DNA of 64,000 bases from Candidatus Melainabacteria bacterium (GCA_016699165.1 CP064963.1:2542001-2606000); one strand, 5' to 3'. Shown: positions 51,295 through 60,037, numbered from the stretch's first letter. The notes: generated by a model not told the origin, from the letters alone. Made by a program: numbers and translations.

Positions 51295-52029
51295 ATGCTT
51301 AGATTCGACGTAATAACTCTTTTTCCAGAACTAATCGACCTCTACACCCGCACAAGCATAATCGGGCGTGGCATCACCGCCGAGAAAATCGGTGTGGCCA
51401 CACACAATCCACGCGACTTCTGCCTAGATAAATATAAAAAGGTTGACGACTCACCCTACGGCGGTGGAGCGGGGATGGTCTTAAAACCGGAGCCCTTCTT
51501 CGCCACATTTGAATCGATAGAGCGTCCACCAGATGCGCCTGTAATTTTGGTTTCGCCCCAAGGCATTCCTTTTAACTCAAATATGGCTGAAACGCTAAGC
51601 AAAGAAAAACAAATCACTTTTTTCTGCGGGCACTATGAAGGATTCGATGAACGCATTGCCACACTTGCCACTCATGAAGTATCAATTGGCGATTTTGTTA
51701 TTACAGGTGGCGAACTAGCTGCGCTAATTATTATCGATGCGGTATCGCGCTTTGTTCCAGGCGTAGTGGGCAAACATGCATCTGTTTTAAGCGAGTCATT
51801 CTCAGACGGATTGCTCGAAGGCCCTTCTTATACAAAGCCGCCAGAATTTCGCGGCATGAATGTGCCCGATGTTTTACTTTCAGGCAATCACAAACTAATC
51901 GAGCGATGGCGCAGACAAGAATCGCTCAGACGCACTTATGAGCGAAGACCCGACTTGCTAGAGCATGCAAAACTAAATCGAGAAGATTTGCTCTATATAG
52001 AGGAATTAAAAAAAAGGAGCGGTGCATAA
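51295..52029 (+). CDS. trmD: tRNA (guanine-37-N1)-methyltransferase
   Basis: A 244-residue SPOUT methyltransferase that methylates G37 of tRNAs reading codons starting with C, preventing frameshifts. Signatures are MLRFDVITLFPELI, DDSPYGGGAGMVLKPEP, the SAM-binding knot FFCGHYEGFDERI and SIGDFVITGGELA, and SGNHKLIERWRRQESL. Full length. Its last five codons lie over the 3' end of the convergent RNase P RNA gene. It is not in the usual rpsP-rimM-trmD-rplS cluster here. Confidence 0.95.
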   Translation: MLRFDVITLFPELIDLYTRTSIIGRGITAEKIGVATHNPRDFCLDKYKKVDDSPYGGGAGMVLKPEPFFATFESIERPPDAPVILVSPQGIPFNSNMAETLSKEKQITFFCGHYEGFDERIATLATHEVSIGDFVITGGELAALIIIDAVSRFVPGVVGKHASVLSESFSDGLLEGPSYTKPPEFRGMNVPDVLLSGNHKLIERWRRQESLRRTYERRPDLLEHAKLNREDLLYIEELKKRSGA

Positions 52030-52361
52030 GCCGGGTTCTGTTCTAGACCGTCATCTCTCTTCGAGTACAGTTACCTGGACCCTCTAGCGGCATCAGCACC
52101 TCAAGATGACGGGCAGCCATTTCCTTGAGATATACCTTCGCCTTGCACCTTCAGCGGGGTTTACCTAGCCAAGACCTCTCGATCTTGCTGGTGCGCTCTT
52201 ACCGCACCGTTGCACCCTTACCAGATAAATCTGGCGGTTAACATTTCTGTGGCACTATCCTCACGCTCACGCGCACTGGGCGTTACCCAGCAACCAGCCC
52301 TTTGGTGCCCGGACTTTCCTCATCTGTCTTTCGACAGACGCGACGATCTGCACTGCTCCCC
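52016..52361 (-). ncRNA. rnpB: RNase P RNA, bacterial class A
   Basis: The catalytic RNA of RNase P, which matures tRNA 5' ends. Read leftward, it shows the universal cores GAGGAAAGTCCGGGC, GGTAAACCCC and ACAGAACCCGGCTTA. P1 is formed by GGAGCAGTGCA at the 5' end and TGCACCGCTCC at the 3' end (one mismatch). A perfect -10 box TATAAT lies at 52367-52372, placing the start near 52361. A run of eight T (52008-52015) follows the 3' end, inside the trmD coding region. Ends are estimated to within a few bases. Confidence 0.95.
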
Positions 52362-52366
52362 TTGTA

Positions 52367-52372
52367 ATTATA
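52367..52372 (-). promoter_or_regulatory. -10 box of the rnpB promoter
   Basis: TATAAT on the reverse strand, seven bases before the predicted first nucleotide of RNase P RNA. No good -35 box is seen at 16-18 bp. Confidence 0.75.
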
Positions 52373-52588
52373 ACAAAACGGATGGAAGCGCATTTTGAGA
52401 AGTTATCGAAGTTGCGCAAACTGCAACACGAAAAATCGCTATGCGTTAAAAATGAGCTTCAGGCAAGGCCCCATCCCAAAAGTGTTGTTTTAGACCCTGC
52501 CAAAACTCCAGGCTGAAATCACGTCCAAGCAAATCCAACGCGAGACAAGCACAACACACAAGGCTTAAGAACCCCAGTACTAATCAAA

Positions 52589-52647
52589 GCGTTCCTCTAG
52601 CGAGGAGCGCAGCTTGCCGCGTTTTGCTTGGGTTTATACCCAAGGAG
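52589..52647 (+). promoter_or_regulatory. Two hairpins at the ribosome site of the S1-domain gene
   Basis: GCGTTCCTC/GAGGAGCGC (52589-52610) and CTTGGGT/ACCCAAG (52627-52644). The second stem takes in the first three bases of the AAGGAG Shine-Dalgarno site (52642-52647), so folding would limit ribosome binding. Confidence 0.6.
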
Positions 52648-52655
52648 AATTTAAA

Positions 52656-53702
52656 ATGAACAACAACGAAAATCTTAAAACCAAGTTCGAATCACTGCTC
52701 AATTTATTTCCAATTAAAGACTCACCCTTACCTCGCAGCATTGTTACCGGCACAGTAGTGAAAAAATCAGACAAAGGCTACTTTGTCGATTTGCAAATGA
52801 AGAGCGAAAGCTTTGTTAGCGAGCCAAAAGACCTGCTTGCAAACGTGCTCATTGGATGCAGCTATCAATTCATGGTTGTGGGTGCAGTGGATGAAAACGG
52901 CTCTGTTCCTTTATCACGTCAGGAAGCATTTGCCTGGCACGAACTGGACACAATGAGACAACTGGAAACAGTGAGTCTTGTCACTGTTAAATCGATATCG
53001 ACTTCTCGCAATGGAAGAGAATGCGGATTAAATGCCACTTTAAGCGGCGTGAAAGCATTCATACCTAAGAGCGAAATCCCAGCGCGCCAAAAATTGAACG
53101 AATTGCTCGATCAAGAAATCGCCGTCTGTGTAATTGAGTTAGACATATTGCAAGAGCCAAACGGCGTAGTAATTCTTAGCCATTCAAAAGCTTTGGAAGC
53201 CATTTTCTTACAGCAAGTCGAATCCTTTTCGCCCTCAGCGACCGTTCGCTGTCAGGTCGTAAAAGTGATGGATGCTGGCGCTCGGGTGCGACTGCTCTCG
53301 AGTGGGTCGTGCGGATTGATGGGATTCGTGCCGCGATCGGAGCTTGCCTTCAACAGAAAAGTAGACCCGTTTGATGTAATTGAAAGAGGCGATTTGTTCG
53401 ACGCCCAGATTCTGACCATGGATATGGAAGCGCAAAATATTGTTTTGAGTAGACGCCAGTCTATCCAGTCTCAATTCTTGTCTGGCATTTCTATTGGTCA
53501 AAAATTAAAAGGACGAATCTCGAGGTCGACAGACTACGCTTTTTATGTCGAAGTGGGGAATTGTTTGGATGCAATTCTCTACAAAAGAGACGTTAAAAAG
53601 TCTGACTACTGCAAGGAGAGCTTGAAGCCTGGCACTGAAGTCGATGCAACTGTACTTAGCGTAAAACCCAAAGAGCAAAAATTGGTTCTAACCATTAGGT
53701 AA
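52656..53702 (+). CDS. S1-domain RNA-binding protein (ribosomal protein S1-like)
   Basis: A 348-residue protein with four S1/OB-type repeats: about 25-95 (GTVVKKSDKGYFVDLQMKSESFVSEPKD), 110-180 (LNATLSGVKAFIPKSEI), 195-268 (ATVRCQVVKVMDAGARVRL..GLMGFVPRSEL) and 275-348 (GQKLKGRISRSTDYAFYVEVG). It should bind single-stranded RNA and assist translation initiation. Repeats 1 and 2 are divergent, as in S1 regions that bind the ribosome. It may be the main S1 or a paralogue. ATG at 52656 follows AAGGAG; the hairpin leader suggests translational control. Confidence 0.85.
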   Translation: MNNNENLKTKFESLLNLFPIKDSPLPRSIVTGTVVKKSDKGYFVDLQMKSESFVSEPKDLLANVLIGCSYQFMVVGAVDENGSVPLSRQEAFAWHELDTMRQLETVSLVTVKSISTSRNGRECGLNATLSGVKAFIPKSEIPARQKLNELLDQEIAVCVIELDILQEPNGVVILSHSKALEAIFLQQVESFSPSATVRCQVVKVMDAGARVRLLSSGSCGLMGFVPRSELAFNRKVDPFDVIERGDLFDAQILTMDMEAQNIVLSRRQSIQSQFLSGISIGQKLKGRISRSTDYAFYVEVGNCLDAILYKRDVKKSDYCKESLKPGTEVDATVLSVKPKEQKLVLTIR

Positions 53703-53733
53703 TTTTATACCTATATAGAGGACCGCTTTTTAA

Positions 53734-53768
53734 TGAAAGGTGGAGAGTCATTTCTCCATTTTTCATCT
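53734..53768 (+). terminator. Terminator of the S1-domain gene
   Basis: TGAAA..TGGAGA pairs with TCTCCA..TTTCA; weak T-rich tail CATTT. Confidence 0.65.
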
Positions 53769-53779
53769 CATTTAGAGCT

Positions 53780-53796
53780 TACTATGATTCATAGTA
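53780..53796. repeat. Post-terminator palindrome TACTA-N7-TAGTA (perfect arms)
   Basis: Copy 12 (core TGATTCA), 12 bp after the hairpin, between two rightward genes. Confidence 0.8.
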
Positions 53797-54025
53797 GTAT
53801 CGACCAAACTGGACATGTAATATGAGACATATTTATCTTTCTTTAGTAACCGCTTCTGTGTAGGTTCGAAGTGTCTCTAATCCTTCCTCTTTTTAGTGAA
53901 ACCGTTTCTAAAACAAGCGCTCAAGTGAAATCCAAGACTTTCGTATCAGGTTGAACCTGAACGAGCGCTTGTCGTTTTAAGGAAAAGAGACCGTTTAGTT
54001 AACCCCTACCTAAGAAAGTACAACT

Positions 54026-55339
54026 ATGAAACTAGTGCGAAACACCGCTTCGGTTTTAGCGCTGAGCTTGTCATTGTTTGTGGTCTCTAACTTTGTTAGT
54101 CAGCCAAAAGCTCAGCCGCCCCCTGAATCTTATCCATTCAAACTCCTGATTGATCTGCGTTTACCTAGTGATGGTCGTGATTTTGAATTTGTCCGACACT
54201 ATCTCTCGGGCAATGCTCGACTTCGCAAAGATTCGTTCACTATCTGGAATGAAAAGTTTGACTCTGTGCTGGAATACCGCTCCTACCGAAAGGACGAACG
54301 CAAGGCTTGCAGCGAGAAGCGTTTTCCTCCTGCAAATTTCGACTTCGAAAATGCTTTCAAAAAGTATCCAGAACACATTTGCGGTGAAGCTAAAAACGCC
54401 CCTGATCAACAAGATTTGGGTCTTCTTCGAAGATTGGCAGTTTACGATTTAGACGGGCAGAGTTTCGTCAAGCACGAAGTTCGTCGCAAGGATGGAACTC
54501 TTGAGCGAGCAGGCGAACGTCAAAGAGACGGGCGCTACCACATTCAGTACTACTACGCTGACGGAGTCACCGTACATCGCGACCGCTACTTCATCCGCCA
54601 AAATCGAGTAATCAAGCTTGATCCATTCAACACCGATCCGGCATTCTCCGCTTATTATCAGAAAAAGCAGTTCAAACTTTCCTTTGAGCGCGTTTTCAGA
54701 AATGACGGCTCTACTCCTGAATCGCAATTAGTCTTAGTGGACGGCGGCTACGCAAAATCTCTTTTCAATGAAAAGGGTGAGCGAATTGCCACTGTCAATC
54801 AGGATGATGGTGTCTATAAAAACGGAGACGTTTATTCTGCCGACGGCAAAATCCTTCTGGCGAGCTACACTTACTCGCCCTGGATTTCTGAAGAGCGATA
54901 CTTTCGACCAGATGGATCTCTTGAAGAAGTACGAGTTTTGTACATGGGCACCACTGAAGCTCGCATTTTCGACCTTAACGGTCAGCGCGTTTTGTACAAA
55001 CAAGTCTGGCGTGATCGCTCTGCGTCCACATCTGGTGCGGCTCGCTCTATCTTATCGCGAGTGCATATTTACGACGATGCAAGCGGCAAAGAAATTCTGA
55101 TTCGCATGGTTAATGACGGAACTGCTATAAACGAAGTTTCGTACATCGGCTCCAAACCGGACTCTTCGTTATTGAGTTTCGCCAATTCAATGGACCCGAC
55201 TAGATTCAAAAAATCACGACAGGCGAAAATTGACACTTACGAGTTTCACGATCCAAGCTCCCCAGCTTGGATTTACGATTACGAGGATACCGAATATCCA
55301 GTTATGGAAACTCCCACAGCTGGAATAATTTCGGACTAG
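54026..55339 (+). CDS. Secreted protein of unknown function (437 aa)
   Basis: A 437-residue protein with a Sec signal peptide (about 1-29, ending QPKAQ). The mature part has many short Tyr/Asp/Gly strand repeats (YHIQYYYADGVTVHRDRYF, DDGVYKNGDVYSADGKILL, EERYFRPDGSLEEVRVLY), reminiscent of MORN/YwqK-like hairpin repeats. It is probably extracytoplasmic. No enzyme motif is seen. The ribosome site is weak. A very strong terminator follows. Confidence 0.65.
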   Translation: MKLVRNTASVLALSLSLFVVSNFVSQPKAQPPPESYPFKLLIDLRLPSDGRDFEFVRHYLSGNARLRKDSFTIWNEKFDSVLEYRSYRKDERKACSEKRFPPANFDFENAFKKYPEHICGEAKNAPDQQDLGLLRRLAVYDLDGQSFVKHEVRRKDGTLERAGERQRDGRYHIQYYYADGVTVHRDRYFIRQNRVIKLDPFNTDPAFSAYYQKKQFKLSFERVFRNDGSTPESQLVLVDGGYAKSLFNEKGERIATVNQDDGVYKNGDVYSADGKILLASYTYSPWISEERYFRPDGSLEEVRVLYMGTTEARIFDLNGQRVLYKQVWRDRSASTSGAARSILSRVHIYDDASGKEILIRMVNDGTAINEVSYIGSKPDSSLLSFANSMDPTRFKKSRQAKIDTYEFHDPSSPAWIYDYEDTEYPVMETPTAGIISD

Positions 55340-55348
55340 TTCTTGCAA

Positions 55349-55410
55349 TGAAAGGAGGCGATAAAGATCGCTCTCCTTTCACTTGCCTCAATTTTTTTAT
55401 TTTTTTTGCA
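55349..55410 (+). terminator. Rho-independent terminator
   Basis: TGAAAGGAG..CGAT pairs with ATCG..CTCCTTTCA (4-nt loop), then long T-runs. No 17-bp palindrome follows. Confidence 0.9.
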
Positions 55411-55433
55411 CTTTTTTGCCTTTTTGGTACTTT

Positions 55434-56219
55434 TTATTGTGCGGTCCAGGCACCATCCATTTTTAATTCTGTGCCAGTCATATTTGATGCTGCATCAGTC
55501 ACCAAAAACGATACCAGATCGCCAAGATGCGAGACTTCCGTAAAGCGTTTGGTGGGCTGCTTTGCTTCTAACAATGAAATGGTGGCAGCTTCATTGGATA
55601 TGTTATTTTTCACTGCTAGATCTGCAATTTGCTTTTCCACAAGTGGCGTGCGAACCCAACCCGGACAAACTGCGTTGCATGTGATACCAGATTCGGCAAG
55701 CTCCAGTGCTGTAACTTTAGTTAATCCAATCAAACCGTGTTTAGCCGCTACGTATGCGGCTTTATGCACCGATGCCACCAGACCGTGTGTAGAGGCAATG
55801 TTTATAATTCGACCCCAACCGGCTGACTTCATGCCGGCTATCGACGCTTTTGTTGCATGAAATGCAGCACTTAAATTAAGTGCGATAATATCGTCCCACT
55901 TTTCATTAGGAAAGTCTTCAATTGGTGCTGTAAACTGCATTCCAGCATTATTCACCAGAACATCTAAGCCGTTTAATTCGCTATGACAATGTTCGACCAA
56001 TTTATAAATCTGTGGCACTTCAATCAGATTCGAGCTATTGAAGCCAACCTTGACACCATACTTATTGGCAAATTCACCTTTCAATTTGGTCACGGCATCT
56101 TCATTTGCAAAACCATGGAGCATGATATGAAACCCTGATTCAGCAAGCTTCTCGGCAATTCCAAGTCCGATTCCGCTGGTAGAACCAGTTACTAAAGCGA
56201 CCTTATTTTTGAGCGACAT
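55434..56219 (-). CDS. 3-hydroxybutyrate dehydrogenase-like SDR
   Basis: A 261-residue classical short-chain dehydrogenase: NAD-binding TGSTSGIG near the N-terminus, NNAG, catalytic Ser in IINIASTHG, YVAAKHG (Tyr-x-x-x-Lys), and ITCNAVCPGWVRTPLVEKQI typical of D-3-hydroxybutyrate dehydrogenase (bdhA). It would interconvert acetoacetate and 3-hydroxybutyrate, for example in polyhydroxybutyrate or ketone metabolism. The ATG at 56219 gives the family length; an earlier in-frame ATG ten codons upstream is less likely. Confidence 0.85.
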   Translation of the reverse strand: MSLKNKVALVTGSTSGIGLGIAEKLAESGFHIMLHGFANEDAVTKLKGEFANKYGVKVGFNSSNLIEVPQIYKLVEHCHSELNGLDVLVNNAGMQFTAPIEDFPNEKWDDIIALNLSAAFHATKASIAGMKSAGWGRIINIASTHGLVASVHKAAYVAAKHGLIGLTKVTALELAESGITCNAVCPGWVRTPLVEKQIADLAVKNNISNEAATISLLEAKQPTKRFTEVSHLGDLVSFLVTDAASNMTGTELKMDGAWTAQ

Positions 56220-56286
56220 ACCTTTTGCTTCCCTCTTCCTCTCCGACATCGCATCATGTTATCCCCTTTAGTTCTAATTCCATATC

Positions 56287-56303
56287 TACTATTTCGCATA
56301 GTG
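56287..56303. repeat. Post-terminator palindrome TACTA-N7-TAGTG
   Basis: Copy 13 (core TTTCGCA), 29 bp beyond the leftward terminator at 56333. Confidence 0.75.
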
Positions 56304-56332
56304 AACAAAGCGAAAAACCAAAAGGGTGGGGT

Positions 56333-56364
56333 GGGAACGGTGGTCAACTTAATGACCTCCGTCC
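56333..56364 (-). terminator. Terminator of the 52-aa membrane gene
   Basis: GGGAACGG..GGTCAA pairs with TGACC..CCGTCCCC; reverse strand continues CCCACCCTTTTGGTTTTTCG. Confidence 0.7.
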
Positions 56365-56372
56365 CCGACTGC

Positions 56373-56531
56373 CTACTTACCGCCCAAGCCCAGTGCCGTG
56401 AGAACGGCTACGCCAATCAGAAAGTAGAGCACGAAGTTGAGGGTGAACCGCGCAAACGGCGAACCCTTCGACTTGTTCGTGTTCGTCTCTGACTGGTCCT
56501 GCGACTCAGGCTTTTGGTTGGCATCGCTCAT
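56373..56531 (-). CDS. Small tail-anchored membrane protein (52 aa)
   Basis: A 52-residue protein with a polar Gln/Ser/Asn/Thr-rich N-terminal half (SDANQKPESQDQSETN and on) and a C-terminal transmembrane helix (FTLNFVLYFLIGVAVLTALG). A GAAAGGG site precedes the ATG. Not recognised; fits the set of tiny membrane proteins in this window. Confidence 0.65.
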   Translation of the reverse strand: MSDANQKPESQDQSETNTNKSKGSPFARFTLNFVLYFLIGVAVLTALGLGGK

Positions 56532-56705
56532 GGCGAACCCTTTCTTGCTAGGTTGACACAGCTGCTGTTGCCCTGTCTGAAGATAGGCTAGACATCAGAC
56601 AAGTTACCAACCCCAACGACGTGGACGTCGCAGCTACAGGGGCTCGGGCTTAGCGATCAAACAAGGTTGCTTGCGCTTCCTTGCTCGACCGCTTGCCCTC
56701 AGTTC

Positions 56706-57062
56706 TTATTGGGCCACATAAGTTCTGTGACCCCAAACGGCGTATCGGTCCGCTTTGCTCCGAAGCAGCACGATGACTGCCGGAAGCTTGACGAACTTCG
56801 TGTCTTGAGTCTGGAACTTGTACATGCGGTCAGACATGAGGTTCCAGAGTCGGAAGTTGCGCCACTTCTTGCCGTCGAACACCGACGCGTTGAAATAGCC
56901 GGACGTTGCGAACGCTCCAGTGGATTTGTCGCGATCGGCACGGTCCCAGACTTTCAAATCGCCGAGTTGCGGTGCTCGTGGAATGCGAACGCCGCTTGCG
57001 GAGATAAGTCGGTCTGCAACATACACGTTACCCGATAGTTTTAGGGGCAAGTAATTGCTCAT
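56706..57062 (-). CDS. Small basic protein of unknown function (118 aa)
   Basis: A 118-residue protein with strand-rich composition and many Arg/Lys/Tyr/Trp (KKWRNFRLWNLMSDRMYKFQTQ). Not recognised. It has a GAAAGGG site, and lies 175 bp upstream of the 52-aa gene with a probable shared transcript. Confidence 0.6.
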   Translation of the reverse strand: MSNYLPLKLSGNVYVADRLISASGVRIPRAPQLGDLKVWDRADRDKSTGAFATSGYFNASVFDGKKWRNFRLWNLMSDRMYKFQTQDTKFVKLPAVIVLLRSKADRYAVWGHRTYVAQ

Positions 57063-57487
57063 TGTCGAAGCCCTTTCGTTGGCTTGTTAAGCGCATCTCG
57101 AACCAAATCCCTCGCCGATGAATCGAAGAGGAAAAGCCTGGATGAGACGTGAGTTCTTACTTACTGGGTACGCTTGCTTACAAAATTTCTATAACGGTAG
57201 ATGAGTTGAGCCTAAGGATTTTGAAAGTTCTAAAGCAAGTGTTTTGGCTCTGAAGTACTTATTAGACTTACAGAAAAACCCAAATTAAGGCTAGCTCATC
57301 TAGCGCTAACTTTTTCCTAAATGGCGGTGGCGTCAGTCGAAGACCCTAGCAGATTAGGCAAACTCGCCTTACTTTGATGCTGAAAAGGGAAATATGCTGT
57401 GGGCCGCATAAAAATCGCAGAAAAATATGCTGCTGGCCGCATATTCTCATAATTCGTGCCCGCAAACGCCCAATCTTCGCTGGAGCT
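57063..57487. other. Long leader with repeat copy 2
   Basis: Upstream of the leftward 118-aa gene; holds a TAGCGCTA palindrome near 57303 and the second TATGC tandem palindrome with its conserved flank. No gene is supported. Confidence 0.45.
57393..57443. repeat. Tandem palindrome pair TATGC-N8-GCATA, copy 2
   Basis: Palindromes at 57393-57410 and 57426-57443, 33 bp apart start to start. About 90 of the surrounding 100 bases match the copy at 15425. Confidence 0.8.
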
Positions 57488-57504
57488 TACTGCTACGTAT
57501 AGTA
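57488..57504. repeat. Post-terminator palindrome TACTG-N7-TAGTA
   Basis: Copy 14 (core CTACGTA), 15 bp beyond the leftward terminator at 57520 and 44 bp from the TATGC pair. Confidence 0.8.
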
Positions 57505-57519
57505 GCGACAAGGGAAAAA

Positions 57520-57563
57520 GACAAACATGCAAGTTCCGGTTAAGGGAACCACACATGTTTGTC
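57520..57563 (-). terminator. Rho-independent terminator
   Basis: GGACAAACATGT..GGTTCC pairs with GGAAC..CATGTTTGTC; the reverse strand continues TTTTTCCC. It overlaps the end of the 28-codon gene. Confidence 0.75.
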
Positions 57564-57626
57564 CAATTCGTCTGACTTGTAGCACGGGCAGAGGCGCATG
57601 GCGGCTAGAAGAAAGAGATTCGTCAT
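57540..57626 (-). CDS. Possible 28-residue peptide after the patatin gene
   Basis: A 28-codon frame beginning MTNLFLLAAMRLCPCYK with a strong GGAGG site. It starts 26 bp after the patatin stop, and its end overlaps the terminator stem. It has a short hydrophobic start and a CPC motif. Supported by the ribosome site and position only. Confidence 0.4.
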   Translation of the reverse strand: MTNLFLLAAMRLCPCYKSDELDKHVWFP

Positions 57627-57652
57627 CTCAAACCTCCAGCCGCCGATGTCCT

Positions 57653-58642
57653 TCACTCGCATTCGCAAAAGCGCCCGTCCGCCTTTGCAGCCAGAACCGC
57701 AGCCCGAGCCTCTCGCTTGCCGTCTTCGATCATCTCGAAGCATTTCGCCTCGTCGATATCGGGGGACAGGGCGCCGACGTCGGGAAGACCTGATTCAATC
57801 ACCAGGTGCTTCTCCGGGTCCACGTACCGGTTGTTGCCGGCGAACGGAAGGAAGATTTCGCGACCAGTCATGTACATGCCGAGCATGGCACGCCAGAACT
57901 TAACGAAGTCTTCCGCGCTCTTGAACCCGTAGCGGCTCATCAAATCAGCCATGGCTCCGGGAATATCCATGCCAGGCTCCCAGTTGTTCACCATGGTGAA
58001 AAGCTTGCGCGTCTGGCGCGGAAACTGCGACGCCGGACGGAACTTGCTGACGATAGCAGGTCCCTTGGTGAACTCAGTCGGGCTGTAGTGATACAGCGCG
58101 CCGTCACCAAGCAAGCGCATGCGCCCACCGACGAATACCCATTCAGGCTGGAAGAGACCGGGAACTGCAGTCGCCGCCGTGAGAGCCACGTTCAGCGTGC
58201 AATTCTTGTTCGTGAGAACAATCGGCTCCCGCGTCATGAGGTCGCAGGTGAGAACTTGGAAATCGTCAGCGAACTTCAGTGCGAAATCATTCTCCAAACT
58301 GGCGAAGAAATTCCGCAGCGAAAGCGCGCCGCCGTATGCCATCGTGACCGGGTCAGCGAGACGGAACGAACCAGACATGGTGCCCATATCGATACCCGAG
58401 CGAACGATTTTCAGAAATGCCTCTTGAGCCACAACAACGTCGTGGCCGCTGGTGATGAAAGCTCCAGCAGTGGCGCCGGCAGAGACACCAAGGACGGTAC
58501 CATGAACGATACCCTGTTCCTTGAGCTCAGCAATGACACCGAAATGCTCGAAGATTTTCCAACCACCAGCACCGAGGATGAGCGGATTACCGACCGTTTT
58601 GATGCACGGTGGTTTGCGCTCCTTCAAGGCGAGATTGGTCAT
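57653..58642 (-). CDS. Patatin-like phospholipase
   Basis: A 329-residue patatin-family acyl hydrolase with the Ser-Asp dyad: oxyanion loop ILGAGGWK (about 22-29), nucleophile elbow LGVSAG (Ser54) and the Asp of LLGDGALY (D180). It cleaves fatty acyl chains from lipids. There is no signal peptide or transmembrane helix, so it is likely cytosolic or secreted by a non-Sec route. The ATG following AAAGGAG is used. Codons are GC-ending; a long leader (58643 onward) precedes it. Confidence 0.88.
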   Translation of the reverse strand: MTNLALKERKPPCIKTVGNPLILGAGGWKIFEHFGVIAELKEQGIVHGTVLGVSAGATAGAFITSGHDVVVAQEAFLKIVRSGIDMGTMSGSFRLADPVTMAYGGALSLRNFFASLENDFALKFADDFQVLTCDLMTREPIVLTNKNCTLNVALTAATAVPGLFQPEWVFVGGRMRLLGDGALYHYSPTEFTKGPAIVSKFRPASQFPRQTRKLFTMVNNWEPGMDIPGAMADLMSRYGFKSAEDFVKFWRAMLGMYMTGREIFLPFAGNNRYVDPEKHLVIESGLPDVGALSPDIDEAKCFEMIEDGKREARAAVLAAKADGRFCECE

Positions 58643-59322
58643 AGCCAACTCCTTTCGATCTGCGTCAAACACCTCTTGTGGATGCGTTCGACAGGTTAGA
58701 CTTACCGACATTCAAATTAGCGGCTGAATACAATCGATAAGAAAATCGATCAGCAATCAGAATTAAATACGCGCTTGTTAGAAGTTCGGGATTGTTTTCT
58801 TGAGGAAGAAAGAGAAATAGTAACTTCACCCTACTTGAGCGCAAGTAACAATTCAAAGCAATATTGGCTACATGACCACTCTTACAAATAAGCTATAAAT
58901 CTTGTTATGTCTGAAAATTTGGCGATGCCTTTTGCATTCTTAAAAAGATCTTCGCTAAAACTAGCAATTCTGCCAGTTGCGCTAGCCAAGATTTGCTAGC
59001 GGTGCCACCTTGGCTAGTTCGCTCAAGAGCGAGCTATCATCAGTCTTTTGACAACACAGTCATGACATCACCCAAATAAGTCACGCATATTCTTCGGTGG
59101 CTTAGCTCATGAATATTTTCAGAAATTTAGTTGAGACAAAGCTTTTAAGCTTCTTTCAAGCAAGCTTAAGCGCGAAGTAATTTTTATCGCCAGCTACAAA
59201 TAGCTAAGTTCGAATTATCTACCCAAGTTTCTATTCAATTCGTAAAACAAACCGCAAAACCAGTTTGTATTGTCTATTATTCGTCTTTGAAGTCAGTACC
59301 AACTGATCTGAAAGGAACCGAA
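58643..59322. other. Long divergent leader region
   Basis: About 680 bp, AT-rich, between the leftward patatin gene and the rightward CYTH-AAA+ unit. It holds a hairpin CTAGCCAAG (58982-58990) / CTTGGCTAG (59009-59017) followed by CGCTC/GAGCG. No gene seen. Confidence 0.45.
58982..59017. repeat. Inverted repeat CTAGCCAAG / CTTGGCTAG
   Basis: Nine-base perfect arms, 18-nt spacer. The extended arm CTAGCCAAGGTG (reverse strand) also occurs near 15289 in another long leader. Confidence 0.5.
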
Positions 59323-59970
59323 ATGACACCACTTCTGTTAAGACTGCTCTGGCTCTTCGTCAACATCCGCGCTATGGGTGCCTCGGCCAAGCCAAATCAG
59401 TTTGAGATTGAGCGCAAATATCGACTGACTCTGGAAGAATTCAACGCTCTCCAGACCATGCTCGAAGAGCGAGGCTTCAAGCGCGCTTGTAAATTTGCAC
59501 TCACCGACACTTTTCTGCCCGCCAAGAACAAAGGCGAGCTAATTCGAGTGCGAGACCAAAAAGGAAGCGATGGCACAAGCTCGGTTCTGACCCTCAAATC
59601 GTGGGTTCAGATTGCCGGTCAACGTGAGCGCGAGGAACGCGAAGTCGATCCTCTCGACCGTCTCTCCCGGTCCATCCTCCTCATTTTCGGTCGCCGCGCG
59701 GCCGATGCGACGCTTCTTTCTTACACGAAAGAGCGCGAAGAGTTTCAGGCGGAACGAGATGGGCTGTCAGTTACAGCCGCACTCGACTACACCGACCAGC
59801 TGGGGGAATTCTCTGGCTATTACCTGGAATTTGAAGTAATCGCCCACGACAACAACCACGTCGAGCGGGCACGTGCCACCATCTCCAAACTGGTGGCAGA
59901 ATTCCTTGGTGATGCAGGACGTCCCCAAGCCCCGTCCTACAAGGACATGCTCGAACGGTCCAAACGCTGA
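59323..59970 (+). CDS. CYTH-domain protein (triphosphate tunnel metalloenzyme)
   Basis: A 215-residue protein. After a hydrophobic N-terminal stretch (LLLRLLWLFVNI, perhaps a membrane anchor) comes a CYTH domain with the signature ExExK in FEIERKYRL and downstream charged strands (LIRVRDQK, VLTLKSW, EEREVD, YYLEFEVIA). CYTH enzymes bind triphosphates inside a barrel: inorganic triphosphate, thiamine triphosphate or ATP for cyclic AMP. The exact substrate is unknown; PPK2 elsewhere in the window makes tripolyphosphate plausible. Start follows AAAGGA. Confidence 0.85.
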   Translation: MTPLLLRLLWLFVNIRAMGASAKPNQFEIERKYRLTLEEFNALQTMLEERGFKRACKFALTDTFLPAKNKGELIRVRDQKGSDGTSSVLTLKSWVQIAGQREREEREVDPLDRLSRSILLIFGRRAADATLLSYTKEREEFQAERDGLSVTAALDYTDQLGEFSGYYLEFEVIAHDNNHVERARATISKLVAEFLGDAGRPQAPSYKDMLERSKR

Positions 59971-60037
59971 CCGGCGAGTTCCACCCCTATAACAGGCCGC
60001 AAAAGTCACATGCGTAGCGGCCAGAAATGGAAATATC

